The translations under genes were made by a program, and so were the position numbers. The notes under the pieces were generated by a model. That model worked only from the letters and a program-made list of their open reading frames with translations, was not told the origin of the DNA and did no database searches. A stretch of DNA of 64,000 nucleotides from positions 62,001 through 126,000 of the forward strand of contig SCQE01000088.1 of assembly GCA_004321915.1 (NCBI GenBank). The letters are read 5' to 3'. This DNA is from Nitrospirota bacterium. GTDB lineage: Bacteria > Nitrospirota > Thermodesulfovibrionia > Thermodesulfovibrionales > Dissulfurispiraceae. Below are positions 25,556 to 35,032 of this stretch, piece after piece (the first letter of the stretch is position 1; each line of letters begins with the position of its first letter).

Positions 25556-26308
25556 AATATCTTTGAGCACATAAAAAATAAAAAGCGTATTAGTGACCAA
25601 ATATCTCTTCCACAAACGGCGCGGCTCAGAAATCAGCCTGTAAAACCACTCCAAGCCTGATCTTTGCATCCATAAAGGGGCACGTTTAACCGTGCCTGCG
25701 ATAAAATCAAAGGCTGCCCCTACACCGATCATTACGGCGTTGATCCTGCCCCTCTGCTCCGCAATCCAAAATTCCTGCTTTGGGCAACCGAGGCTTACAA
25801 AAACAATATTTGCACCCGAGCCGTTTATCATCGCCGCAATCTTCTCATTCTCCTGCGCGCTGAAAGTTCCGAAAGGAGGGGAATAGATTCCTGCAATTTT
25901 CAGCTCAGGAAACTTTGTAGAAAGTCTTTGGGTCAAAAGCCCCAGAACCTTTTCTGTGTTCCCGAGAAAAAAGATGGGAAGTCCTCGCTCCAAAGCCTGC
26001 TCGCAAAGCCTCCACATCAGGTCGGGTCCGCTTATTCTTTGCTGTCCTTTGAACCCGTCCCGCCTCATCAGCCAAACAACAGGCATCCCATCAGGCAAGG
26101 CCATATCCGCGCTGTTGATAACATCTTTGAACGCGGCATCCATTCTCGCCGTAACCACGGAATGCACATTGCATGTGCAGATATAGCGGGACTCGCGGGT
26201 GGAAGCCCACGAGCAAATATCGCTTAATATAGACTTCCAGTCCGATGTACTAATAAAGGAACCGAGAACTTTCTGTCCGGCCTTGTGCCCGCCCCTTGTT
26301 GCGTTCAT
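25529..26308 (-). CDS. WecG/TagA/CpsF-family glycosyltransferase
   Basis: The ATG at 26306-26308 overlaps the upstream glycosyltransferase stop (ATGA), giving 259 residues; an in-frame codon at 26401 would overlap it by 97 bp and is less likely. The product is a GT26-type enzyme: TCNVHSVVTARMD, ALPDGMPVVWLMR, RISGPDLMW and VGVGAAFDFIAGTVKRAP are recognisable. Relatives transfer ManNAc(A) or a similar sugar to a lipid-linked acceptor on the cytoplasmic side. Here it probably adds the second or a later sugar of the repeat. Confidence 0.88.
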   Translation of the reverse strand: MNATRGGHKAGQKVLGSFISTSDWKSILSDICSWASTRESRYICTCNVHSVVTARMDAAFKDVINSADMALPDGMPVVWLMRRDGFKGQQRISGPDLMWRLCEQALERGLPIFFLGNTEKVLGLLTQRLSTKFPELKIAGIYSPPFGTFSAQENEKIAAMINGSGANIVFVSLGCPKQEFWIAEQRGRINAVMIGVGAAFDFIAGTVKRAPLWMQRSGLEWFYRLISEPRRLWKRYLVTNTLFIFYVLKDILSLRRVSD

Positions 26309-27438
26309 GCAGCTTTCAAGCACGCTTCGATGCCGTCCACAAAGTTCTTCGCCATGTTTTCGAGCGTATATCTTTCGGATGATTTCAAGGCTGCCGCACA
26401 CATCGCCTCATAAGAGCCCTTGTTGCGCAAAAGATCAATGACCGCTTCAGCATAATCGGTTGCAGAGCCGTCCACAATGCACCCGTTTACGCCGTTTTCA
26501 AGATACGCAATCTCGGGACTGTGTCGGGCGGAAGAGGTCGTTATAAGCGGGAGCCCGGCGCAAAACGCATCTACGATATGAAGCCCCACCATGCCCGGAT
26601 TCAATACGACCTTTGCAATTTTGAAGTAACAGGCTTTCTCCGCGCCCTTTTTGACACCCACCCAGTAAGCCCATGATTTATCTTTTATGAGCTCTTGCAG
26701 TTCAGCCGAACTTGGTCCGTCGCCGATCACGACGAAACGGAATCCCGGCATCCGCTCATGAATTATGGCAGCGGCGTCAATCATGAACTTTATCCGCTTA
26801 TCCGGATAAAGCGAGCCGCAAAACAAACCGAGAGGCGCATCTTCCGCCAAATCAAGTTCACGCAGCAAACGGTCTGCAGCCTCTGCGCTTACATTCTTCA
26901 AGTCAAAAACAAAGGCATCGTTGTCGATCGCGTTGTTCAGACAGGTAATCCTTTCTTTCGGAAATCCGTTCGCAAGCAAAATGCCTTCCGTCAGTTTAGT
27001 GTATGCAAACCACCAGTCCACTTTGTTGAGCAGCCACATTTTCCAGCGTTCACGCAATCCCTGCGGGGCATAGCTCTGAAAGTTCCTGCCGTGTCCCCAG
27101 AAGGCGATTTCTCGCTTGTTCCACAACCTGCTTAACAACAGAGGATAATTGGACAGAATACGATTTTCCTGCATGAGAATAACCAAATCGGCATCCTTCA
27201 ACTTAGAAGGGAATGGTTGCCAAACCAGATCAACATTGCCGGCTTCCCAAAAATAATTTTCTACCTTGTGCGCCCAAGGAAGATTACCCTCGTCTTTTTT
27301 GGCTGATTCGCTTCGTGAAGCCTGTCCGCAAACAATATGAAGTTCGATGCCGCGCCGACTGCATTCGATTCTAAGAAACTCAAACAGCCGGACACGGTAA
27401 TGAAGGAGACGATGCTGACAAATTACAAGTTTTTTCAC
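26305..27438 (-). CDS. Glycosyltransferase family 4-like enzyme
   Basis: A 377-residue GT-B enzyme. The N-terminal half starts KKLVICQHRLLHYRVRLFEFLR; the C-terminal donor domain holds LGLFCGSLYPDKRI and a weakly conserved EX7E-like region around the HIVDAFCAGLPLITT segment. It begins with GTG at 27438, overlapping the acyltransferase stop (GTGA). Donor and acceptor sugars are unknown. Confidence 0.82.
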   Translation of the reverse strand: MKKLVICQHRLLHYRVRLFEFLRIECSRRGIELHIVCGQASRSESAKKDEGNLPWAHKVENYFWEAGNVDLVWQPFPSKLKDADLVILMQENRILSNYPLLLSRLWNKREIAFWGHGRNFQSYAPQGLRERWKMWLLNKVDWWFAYTKLTEGILLANGFPKERITCLNNAIDNDAFVFDLKNVSAEAADRLLRELDLAEDAPLGLFCGSLYPDKRIKFMIDAAAIIHERMPGFRFVVIGDGPSSAELQELIKDKSWAYWVGVKKGAEKACYFKIAKVVLNPGMVGLHIVDAFCAGLPLITTSSARHSPEIAYLENGVNGCIVDGSATDYAEAVIDLLRNKGSYEAMCAAALKSSERYTLENMAKNFVDGIEACLKAA

Positions 27439-28058
27439 TTGCCAAACTCATCTTTAGACCATGCAGGTTCAATTACGCAATAGTCGTATCCGCGCTCAGA
27501 AAGCCTAAACTTGCCGTTTCTAATGCCTGCTTCATGCCGTTCGATAATCGCCAAATCCGTAAAACGTTGCCCAATCACCTTGGCCGGGCTGCCGGCAACT
27601 ATCGAATATGGAGGGACGTCTCGTGTCACAACGCTGCCTGCGGCAATAACAGCCCCGCGGCCTATGGTTACGCCGGTCAGCACAATTGCACCGTATCCAA
27701 GCCACACATCATTTTCTATAATGACTTTCTCATCGGCATACCGATTCGGATGCTTTTTACTCCCTATCCAAGGAGAAAAACGCACCGGAAACCCGAGGGC
27801 GGAAAAGTCATGGTCGCGGCGACCTATTATTGCCACGCGGTTAGCGATAAGGCAGTAATCGCCGATTTCGCAATTTGCTTCTATATGAACATTTTTGCCG
27901 ATGTAAACAAAATCACCGATCCTTATACTATGCGGAGCCCAAAGTCTTGCGCCTTTGCCGACATGCAACTCTCGCCCATAAACCAAAACTTTTGACGCAT
28001 GATACAATTTTATCCAAGTTCGAAATCGTCTAAGAAAAGCAAGCAGAGATGTTTTCAT
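27435..28058 (-). CDS. Hexapeptide-repeat acyltransferase
   Basis: The ATG at 28056-28058 gives 207 residues and avoids a long overlap with the hydrolase gene upstream; an in-frame start at 28121 is possible. The protein is a left-handed beta-helix of the LacA/CatB/WbbJ type, with repeats such as IGDFVYIGKNVHIEANCEIGDY and GYGAIVLTGVTIGRGAVI, and the active-site loop around RDHD. It probably O-acetylates a sugar of the polysaccharide. Confidence 0.82.
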   Translation of the reverse strand: MKTSLLAFLRRFRTWIKLYHASKVLVYGRELHVGKGARLWAPHSIRIGDFVYIGKNVHIEANCEIGDYCLIANRVAIIGRRDHDFSALGFPVRFSPWIGSKKHPNRYADEKVIIENDVWLGYGAIVLTGVTIGRGAVIAAGSVVTRDVPPYSIVAGSPAKVIGQRFTDLAIIERHEAGIRNGKFRLSERGYDYCVIEPAWSKDEFGK

Positions 28059-28074
28059 TTTTAGGCGAAAGATA

Positions 28075-29193
28075 CTACTCTGCAATCCATGTGATCTCCC
28101 TTTTCTTGCCTGAAGAATCACTGGTTAAACATGTCCATTTGTTTACATTGCCGGAACATGATTCAATTGTACTCCCAAGCAATTGTTTTGCCATTGAACG
28201 CCAACCTTCAACAATAGGTTTTTCCTTCCCGGAAGACGGCTCAATCATCCCTAATCCATAACGATTGTCCCACGAATACCAATAAAACCGATCTACACCT
28301 TCAGCCCGAGCCAAAAGAAACGCCCGGAATAAATATGATGCCGCGTCTTCTAACCCGACTTTTCTCCAGCCGCCCTTAGCAACCATAGGATGGTCGGGCG
28401 TGCCGTCTCCATTAGCCAGCCACCATCCGGTTTCAGTGTTCCAAAGCGGTTTATTCTCTATGTTATGTTTCTGCATTACGGCGCGAACACTACGGATTAA
28501 CGGAACCATCGCTTCCGGCCCAAAACGCGGGACATAAAAGTGATGAGCAACTATATCTATACAATCCTTTCCCCCAGACTGAAGAAACCGGTCTAAATAC
28601 TCAATATGTCTGCCTCCTCCTGTTGATGCGGGAGAAACTATCCGGTTTGCCGGATCTATATGCTTAAGAATTTTATAAGCCTTACAAGTCAAGTCAACAA
28701 GTGTCTCTATATTCCCCGTAAAATAAAGCTGATCACTGGGTTCGTTCCAAATCTCATAATATCGAATTCGTCCTTTATAGCGGTTTCCAATAGTTTCAAC
28801 ATAATGCATCCAATCTTCTATGCGGGCAGGTTCTGCTTTACTGCCTAACTTGTTATATCCGCTCGGCTCATTAGGCCGCGCAGAAGCCCAAGTCGGAGTC
28901 ATTGCAAGTGGAAGCAAAATATCTGTCTTCGTCAGCTTAGCCATTGCCACATATTTATCAAGTCGCTTAAAATCCCATTTGCCCTGTTCCGGCTCAAGAT
29001 AAGCCCACCCCACATAGGCATCCCAAAGTCGCCAACTGCCAAAGGGGACTTTAGGCCAAGCAGTGCCCTGATCCGACCGATGAATATGCAGGCCGAAATA
29101 ATCCATAGTTATTGGTTTCTTTTCTATCGCATCTGAAATCGATTGTAAGAAAACAACGGCTGCTAAAAATAAAACCAAAAGAAAACATCTCAT
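28075..29193 (-). CDS. Secreted GH39-like glycoside hydrolase (PslG-like)
   Basis: The ATG at 29191-29193 overlaps the upstream GT2 stop (ATGA) and directly opens a signal peptide (RCFLLVLFLAAVVFL); the product has 372 residues. The TIM barrel carries both catalytic glutamates of clan A: Glu151 in YEIWNEP (acid/base) and Glu254 in WNTETGWW (nucleophile). The nearest family I recognise is GH39, and the setting matches PslG of the Pseudomonas Psl locus, a periplasmic hydrolase that trims or clears the polymer. The bond it cuts is unknown. Confidence 0.85.
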   Translation of the reverse strand: MRCFLLVLFLAAVVFLQSISDAIEKKPITMDYFGLHIHRSDQGTAWPKVPFGSWRLWDAYVGWAYLEPEQGKWDFKRLDKYVAMAKLTKTDILLPLAMTPTWASARPNEPSGYNKLGSKAEPARIEDWMHYVETIGNRYKGRIRYYEIWNEPSDQLYFTGNIETLVDLTCKAYKILKHIDPANRIVSPASTGGGRHIEYLDRFLQSGGKDCIDIVAHHFYVPRFGPEAMVPLIRSVRAVMQKHNIENKPLWNTETGWWLANGDGTPDHPMVAKGGWRKVGLEDAASYLFRAFLLARAEGVDRFYWYSWDNRYGLGMIEPSSGKEKPIVEGWRSMAKQLLGSTIESCSGNVNKWTCLTSDSSGKKREITWIAE

Positions 29194-30047
29194 GATTTCC
29201 CCCACCCCCACTTGAAAAACCCCTCAATTCGACCAATTGTTATACATACCCCGCAAAGCAAAGCCCTGAAACCGGCCAACCTTATAATAGGCAAGATTAT
29301 AGGAGCAATAGATCCGCGCAAAACAACAAAAAAACTTAGGGAGTGCTTGGCATATACAGCGCCTGTGCCGTGTGCCCTCATTCGGGCTTTGCGACATAAT
29401 TCAATCAAATTGCCGCTAAGAGTAGTCGCATAAATATGGTGCACCCTTGCCGTCGGACAACGCTCGATTTCGGCGCCTGCCGACAATGCCCGCATAATAA
29501 GATCCGTTTCCTCTGCCGCTCCGAACCAGCCACCCACCCCTAAACGCTCGTCAAACCATCCAATGCTGTCAAGCATCCGCCGTTTCAAAAAAAGGGTTAT
29601 GGAACTTGCATTGCCGCCGTGGAATTTGCGCCAAGCATCAAGAGACAACCGTTTATCAACAAAGCTTTTTTCTTTTTCCTGATACTCAACCCAATAAGCA
29701 ACAATACCATCCAGTTGCGGTTTCGAAAAAAAAGCCTTTCTTACTTCCATAATAAGATCGGGCTCATACCAGCAATCATCATCAGGAAAAGCAAGAATGT
29801 CCCCTTTTGCCATACGCGCCCCATAATTTCGTGCGTGCGATAAATTTTGTTGATTTATTTTGTGATGCTGAATATAAAGACCAAGATTACTATATTCACT
29901 AATCATCGGAACAAGGCTATCACCTTTGCTTTGATCAACAATAACCACTTCAAAGTTTTTGTCTGTTTGCAAAACAAGAGAACTCAAAAGACGATGCAGT
30001 TCATCGGCTCTTTCCAACGTTGCAATTATCAATGATAACTTGCTCAT
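29190..30047 (-). CDS. Glycosyltransferase family 2 (rhamnosyltransferase-like)
   Basis: A 285-residue GT-A enzyme: SLIIATLERADELHRLL at the nucleotide-binding end, DDDCWYEPD as the metal-binding DxD region and a C-terminal GAAEETDLIMRAL segment with the likely catalytic acid. Two hydrophobic stretches near the C-terminus may tether it to the membrane. Overlaps both neighbours by 4 bp (ATGA). Confidence 0.85.
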   Translation of the reverse strand: MSKLSLIIATLERADELHRLLSSLVLQTDKNFEVVIVDQSKGDSLVPMISEYSNLGLYIQHHKINQQNLSHARNYGARMAKGDILAFPDDDCWYEPDLIMEVRKAFFSKPQLDGIVAYWVEYQEKEKSFVDKRLSLDAWRKFHGGNASSITLFLKRRMLDSIGWFDERLGVGGWFGAAEETDLIMRALSAGAEIERCPTARVHHIYATTLSGNLIELCRKARMRAHGTGAVYAKHSLSFFVVLRGSIAPIILPIIRLAGFRALLCGVCITIGRIEGFFKWGWGKS

Positions 30048-30784
30048 AGTGACTTTAACAGTCTTCTTTTGCGAACTATGTAGTGAGCATAGTGATAAAG
30101 AAAGGAAGTAAATGTTTTTTTTATGTACTTGCGACGAATAACGTAATCTTCTTCAAAGGCAGCCGTTTTATTAGCTGTGCTTAAGCTCCCTTCATGCCTT
30201 CGAAAAACGGCAAGGTGTTCATCAAGCTGAACTGGAGCGGCAATGCGGCCGAATCTGAGCCACAAGTCGTAATCCATTCCATATTTAATATTCGTATCAA
30301 ACATTCCGGCCCGCCTAAATAATTCCCTGCGTATAAATGTCGCCGGATGCGGAATGAAGTTCCCCTTCAAAAGTCTCTTATAGCTATATCTCGGCACCCT
30401 ATATTGTTCAGGAACTAAAGCCCCATCAATATCACTCAAACAGCGACCAAAAAGCCACTGCGCTTCGCTTCGCAAAAAAATCCCGGCGACATCCGCAAAT
30501 ACATTGTCGTGCACATAGTAATCATCAGAATGCAAATGGGCAATGATATCACCACGCGCAAGCTCCACCCCCCGGTTCATAGCAGATGCTATGCCTCCGG
30601 TAACTCCATAAGCTATTTGTTTGGGGCGATCAACTTTCTCAATAATTTCAAGGGTTGCATCCGTTGAGTTGCCGTCGACAAAGATCAATTCAAAATCATT
30701 ATAATTCTGGCTGCAGATGGAGGCGATACATTTTTCGAGATAAAGAGAGCTGTTTTTCGTGCAGGTGATAATCGAGATTTTCAT
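30044..30784 (-). CDS. Glycosyltransferase family 2
   Basis: A 246-residue GT-A enzyme. It starts KISIITCTKNSSLYLEKCI, has the metal-binding LHSDDYY motif and a GMDYDLWLRFGR acceptor-side motif. Of the WcaA/Pgl-like type that adds one sugar to the growing lipid-linked unit. It ends overlapping the next GT2 by 4 bp and lies 16 bp after the Wzy-like gene. Confidence 0.88.
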   Translation of the reverse strand: MKISIITCTKNSSLYLEKCIASICSQNYNDFELIFVDGNSTDATLEIIEKVDRPKQIAYGVTGGIASAMNRGVELARGDIIAHLHSDDYYVHDNVFADVAGIFLRSEAQWLFGRCLSDIDGALVPEQYRVPRYSYKRLLKGNFIPHPATFIRRELFRRAGMFDTNIKYGMDYDLWLRFGRIAAPVQLDEHLAVFRRHEGSLSTANKTAAFEEDYVIRRKYIKKTFTSFLYHYAHYIVRKRRLLKSL

Positions 30785-30800
30785 TGCGTAAAAAATCTAT

Positions 30801-32258
30801 TTAACTGGATGGTTTTATATTATATGAAATGTAAGGAATAGCAATACAAAAGCCTAATAGTGCCATATGCCTGAATTCAATAATCGGAGTGCCCAAAAGC
30901 ATATCTGGAACAAAAAATAGAAAACCCGCAAATGACGCTTCAGCAAACCCTCGTGTTCCTGATGATAGAGTGTAACGCTTTGTTATCCAGAAATAGGCAT
31001 AGCCTATGAACATTGCAAGAAATACCAATAAACCAATCACCCCCATTTTCAGCAACATATGAATAACCGCACTATGAGTAAACATGCCGAAACCTTCGAA
31101 TCCACCGAAAATTAAGATATTGCTCATTTGCTGATAGCCACCCCAGGGTCCAACTCCAAACAACAAGTTATTTTTAATTGTTTTTATAGCCATATACAGC
31201 TCAACAAATCGCCCCTGTGTATAATTAAAGCTTCCTCGTGCGAATACATCAGGAAAAAGTCTTAGAACCCCCTCCCCCTTCTGCAAACCGAACCTCCCTA
31301 ATGACACAATAGAAAGTACAGGAATAAATATTGATAGAGCAGAGGCAAGAAACACCAAACGTTTTCCTTTAGTTACTGATGTTGCAAACCATAGTGCAGC
31401 AAATACCAAACCAAGCCATCCAGTCCTTCGATATGAAAACACTATATTAAATAGACATATTATTACAACAAGATAAAATAATGTAGCTTTTTTTGAAGAA
31501 CCATTATGTTTGTTCATCAACACCCATGCAGCGTAAAACAGGGCTATGCAAGCAATTAAACTATCTCCTATATCAAAAAAGGTCACTTTAACACTTATTT
31601 TTTCCAATGTTGCATAGGGATTCGCCGGATCACCGCCAAAGAAAAAAAATCGTATAATCCCCCATATTCCCCGAACAGTCACACTAACAATGAAAATAAG
31701 CTTTAGCTGATCTAACTCTTCCTCCTTATTGACAAAAACCAGCATCGCAATAACAAGCAATGTCATATTTGTGACGTTTATAACGCCATAGTAAGATGTG
31801 GCATCCCAAATTGATATTCCTTTTCCAATTCCCCACAAAATAAATAGCATAAACAACCCATTAAACAACAAAAACAACTTATACAAATTGCAATAACCCC
31901 ACTCTTGTTTTTTCAAGCCTTTTTGAAACAATGCAAAAATAAATACAAGCCACAACAGCATATTGACAATCGAGAAATGAAAAACACCGGTACCCTTCCA
32001 ATAAATATTAAGCACACTTTCTTGTTCGCTAACGCCGTAACCAACATTAGGGAAAAACAAAACAATCACAATAAAAAAATAAAGTAAAAATTTAGGCTGA
32101 ACCAAAAAAAATGGGGTTGTAAAAAATAAAAGTAACAAGCCAATATGGAATGGTGGGAACGCATTAATAGCATAGCCAAATAAAATAGCAAGGAATATTG
32201 CTATTAGTGTGTGAAGGCTTGTTCTATGGTTTAATTTTAACGCTATTTTTTGTAACAC
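30801..32258 (-). CDS. O-antigen polymerase/ligase-like membrane protein (Wzy type)
   Basis: A 485-residue protein with about eleven membrane segments and one larger periplasmic loop (about residues 325-380, GRFGLQKGEGVLRLFPDVF ...) with the VGPWGGYQQ motif typical of the Wzy_C/O-antigen ligase family. It should polymerise repeat units in the periplasm. It starts with GTG, overlapping the GT4 stop by 16 bp. This gene and the next two are notably AT-rich, as is usual for strain-specific Wzy/Wzx cassettes. Confidence 0.82.
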   Translation of the reverse strand: MLQKIALKLNHRTSLHTLIAIFLAILFGYAINAFPPFHIGLLLLFFTTPFFLVQPKFLLYFFIVIVLFFPNVGYGVSEQESVLNIYWKGTGVFHFSIVNMLLWLVFIFALFQKGLKKQEWGYCNLYKLFLLFNGLFMLFILWGIGKGISIWDATSYYGVINVTNMTLLVIAMLVFVNKEEELDQLKLIFIVSVTVRGIWGIIRFFFFGGDPANPYATLEKISVKVTFFDIGDSLIACIALFYAAWVLMNKHNGSSKKATLFYLVVIICLFNIVFSYRRTGWLGLVFAALWFATSVTKGKRLVFLASALSIFIPVLSIVSLGRFGLQKGEGVLRLFPDVFARGSFNYTQGRFVELYMAIKTIKNNLLFGVGPWGGYQQMSNILIFGGFEGFGMFTHSAVIHMLLKMGVIGLLVFLAMFIGYAYFWITKRYTLSSGTRGFAEASFAGFLFFVPDMLLGTPIIEFRHMALLGFCIAIPYISYNIKPSS

Positions 32259-33478
32259 TTCATAATTTCCAAGATTTTTTCCTTAATACATGCCCCGAAA
32301 TCTCTACCAAACGTATCTAAACTGCCGGATTCAGTTGTCTTATTTATTGCCGATGCAACGCCGCTTACCAACTCGCTCATATTGTTATACAGTTCTACTT
32401 GATTAGGGTTGCGTGCATAAGACATTAATTCCAAAATTCCTCCCCTTTTGAGAGCATAAACTTTATTCCCCAAGAAAATAGCTTCTAAAGCTGTTATTGG
32501 ACCTGTCTCTTGCAACAACGATGACACAACAAAAACCCCATTTTGTGCCATCAAAGTTAAAACCCCCTCATGCTCAAGCCACCCACAGAAAGTGATAGGG
32601 TAATCCTTAAACTCTGTCTTCATAGATGCTAACTCACTACCAGAACCCGCCACAGTTACCGGGAAATTACAACCGGCATCTCTATACGCTTTTAAAAAAC
32701 TGCTTACACCTTTGGCGGGATTGAGTGTGCTCGCCAACAAAACACCTGCAGGGTTGAATTTAAAATCTTTACTTTTATTTATTTTCGAAATAATATCTTT
32801 CGTATCTATAAAGTTATGTATTACGCTGATGCCAGAATGCCTATTTAAGCCTAAAACACTCGAAGCAATATCAAATGCTCTTTCCGAAACAAAAATTGTT
32901 TTATGCGTTGACAATGCCTTTACTGTATCGGCGCGCCATTCTAAACACCCTAAATAGTTAATGTGGCGCCGCAAAGAATCATTATTAGGCTTAAAACACA
33001 CGGCACAGTTATCTGCAGATGGATCAATACATTCAGAGAGGGTGGATTCTTTAAAAAAAAGTTTATTAAGACAAAAAGTTCCATGATCATGACGCGTTTG
33101 TATAAAATTTATATCTTTATTAATAAAGCTTGAAACCATTGGATAGTGTCCATGATAATGAACAACGTCAAATTTTTCTGCAATTTTATTGATCGCTTTT
33201 GCTATTTGTTTTGCAAAACGTTTATATAACGGATACGGATAAACCCCTATGTATTTTTCTATTCTTCTGGACAGCGTTCTATTTAGCTTAAAACCTAAAA
33301 TCAACTGTCCGGCAAAGCCAAGGTTGCCTATATGCTCCGCATCGGCAAACTCACAATTGCCCATAATGCTCACTTCATGACCTTCTCTCTGCAAATAGTT
33401 CCCAAGGGTTATGCAATGCCTTGCAAGCCCCCCCAAAACAGGATATGGAATTAATTCACTTACAAGAAGAATCTTCAT
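32243..33478 (-). CDS. Glycosyltransferase family 4
   Basis: The ATG at 33476-33478 overlaps the flippase stop (ATGA), giving 411 residues that begin MKILLVSELIPYPVLGGLARH, a standard GT4 start with the Gly-rich loop. The acceptor domain contains an unusual four-Cys region (C at SECIDPSADNCAVCF), seen in a subgroup of GT4 enzymes. The donor domain has ASTLNPAKGVSSFLKAY and QETGPITALEAIFLG, the EX7E motif region. AT-rich like its two neighbours. Confidence 0.88.
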   Translation of the reverse strand: MKILLVSELIPYPVLGGLARHCITLGNYLQREGHEVSIMGNCEFADAEHIGNLGFAGQLILGFKLNRTLSRRIEKYIGVYPYPLYKRFAKQIAKAINKIAEKFDVVHYHGHYPMVSSFINKDINFIQTRHDHGTFCLNKLFFKESTLSECIDPSADNCAVCFKPNNDSLRRHINYLGCLEWRADTVKALSTHKTIFVSERAFDIASSVLGLNRHSGISVIHNFIDTKDIISKINKSKDFKFNPAGVLLASTLNPAKGVSSFLKAYRDAGCNFPVTVAGSGSELASMKTEFKDYPITFCGWLEHEGVLTLMAQNGVFVVSSLLQETGPITALEAIFLGNKVYALKRGGILELMSYARNPNQVELYNNMSELVSGVASAINKTTESGSLDTFGRDFGACIKEKILEIMKCYKK

Positions 33479-34983
33479 GGTTTGCCGATTCCAAAGCGAC
33501 TGCTTATTTTTGTCTGCCATTCCGAACTCAAAACGCTTCTATAACCGAAAAACACAAATATGCCCGTAGCCAAGATAAATTCGCTTATAGATGTGACAAT
33601 TGACTGCGGCAAAAAGACTCGTGCCATAAGAGTAGCCAAAACAGCGACTATCGAAATAAATACTGGAACTAAAAATGCCTGATTTATTACTTGCATTAAA
33701 GACATCCTTAATGTTTTCTTGTGAACAAATAACAAAAAGGCAATAGAAAAAATCAGTGATGAAAGCATATACGAGAAAGCTACACCCGTCAATCCGCCAA
33801 ATTTTGCGCCAATTAGAAGCGCAATTACTCCAAAAACAGCTCTTGATAGAGCAAAGCTTCCTGTTATATGCGGAAAGCTTAGACCGTCGTTAATCAGCGA
33901 CGGCAGATTTGTTAGCGAATCTAAAAACATTCCGAGAGAAAGCAAAATTAAAACAACATATGTTTTCTGGGCAAAAATATCCCCCATCCATAGACGCAAT
34001 ATTTGCATAGAGAACAAACATAGAATTGTAGTTATCATGATGTTTAAAAAAAATATATGGCGACTAACGACAATATAAATTTTCTCCAATTCATCACGCC
34101 TACCTATCGCGCCTAACTCGCTGGCGATAGGAAATATTACCATTGAAAACCTGACTGAAATATTCATAAGTCTACTAACCAGCAGATATGGTATAGCATA
34201 TAAAGTGACTGCAGCGGAGCTTAAAAAAGACCCAATAATAAGTTTGTCGCTATTGTTGGTAATGGCAGTCGCTATTTTGCTCATAAACGAATATGCGCTA
34301 AAAGAAGCTATTTTATTAGTTATTCCTTTGCTTACCCGCGATACAAAACTGGCGTAGGGAATAATTTTTTTTACAATCCACAGACAAGTCAGGCAATTCA
34401 CAAAAGCTATAATGAGCCGCAGCACAACAACTTCTATCAGACCAAATCCCAAATACAGGATAAGCACAGTTAAGAGCATCAAGCTTATGCCGAAACCTGC
34501 CTCCATTTTTGCCAATATATCAAAACGGTGTATTGCTCGGGATATCGAGGATAAATAATTTTGCATCATATTTAAGAAAAACCCCACGGCCGTTAAATGC
34601 AATGTTGTTGCCGATAAGTTTTTTAAATTTTCAGGGATATTAAACCACTTCAATAAAAACAAATCAGTAGATATATATATCAATACAGTTCCCGTTATCC
34701 CCGCTGCTATATAACCAAAAAAACTTACAGTAAGCACTTCATTAACATTCTCAAACTCGTTTTTAGCATGATATTCCGAGATATAACGAATGCTCCCAAC
34801 AGCAAGATTTATATCGAGAAGCGCAAAGTATCCCATTACAGCGGTTGATAACATTAAGATGCCGTAGCTGTCTGCACCAAGAGACCGAACAACATATGGG
34901 ATAGTTAAAAAATTTACTATAACCGGCACAACCCAGCCACCAAGGCTGTATAAAGAATTATGCAAAATTCGGTATTTTATCAT
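33475..34983 (-). CDS. Polysaccharide flippase (Wzx type)
   Basis: A 502-residue protein of the MATE/MOP superfamily with about 12-14 membrane segments. It starts IKYRILHNSLYSLGGWVVPVIVNFLTIPY, typical of O-antigen and exopolysaccharide flippases, which move undecaprenyl-linked repeat units to the periplasmic side. It stands in the expected pairing with a Wzy-like polymerase two genes on. AT-rich. Confidence 0.88.
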   Translation of the reverse strand: MIKYRILHNSLYSLGGWVVPVIVNFLTIPYVVRSLGADSYGILMLSTAVMGYFALLDINLAVGSIRYISEYHAKNEFENVNEVLTVSFFGYIAAGITGTVLIYISTDLFLLKWFNIPENLKNLSATTLHLTAVGFFLNMMQNYLSSISRAIHRFDILAKMEAGFGISLMLLTVLILYLGFGLIEVVVLRLIIAFVNCLTCLWIVKKIIPYASFVSRVSKGITNKIASFSAYSFMSKIATAITNNSDKLIIGSFLSSAAVTLYAIPYLLVSRLMNISVRFSMVIFPIASELGAIGRRDELEKIYIVVSRHIFFLNIMITTILCLFSMQILRLWMGDIFAQKTYVVLILLSLGMFLDSLTNLPSLINDGLSFPHITGSFALSRAVFGVIALLIGAKFGGLTGVAFSYMLSSLIFSIAFLLFVHKKTLRMSLMQVINQAFLVPVFISIVAVLATLMARVFLPQSIVTSISEFILATGIFVFFGYRSVLSSEWQTKISSRFGIGKP

Positions 34984-35032
34984 GATTATTTATTATGTTT
35001 TGGCATGTTACTAATGCGTTCTGTTTTTGACG

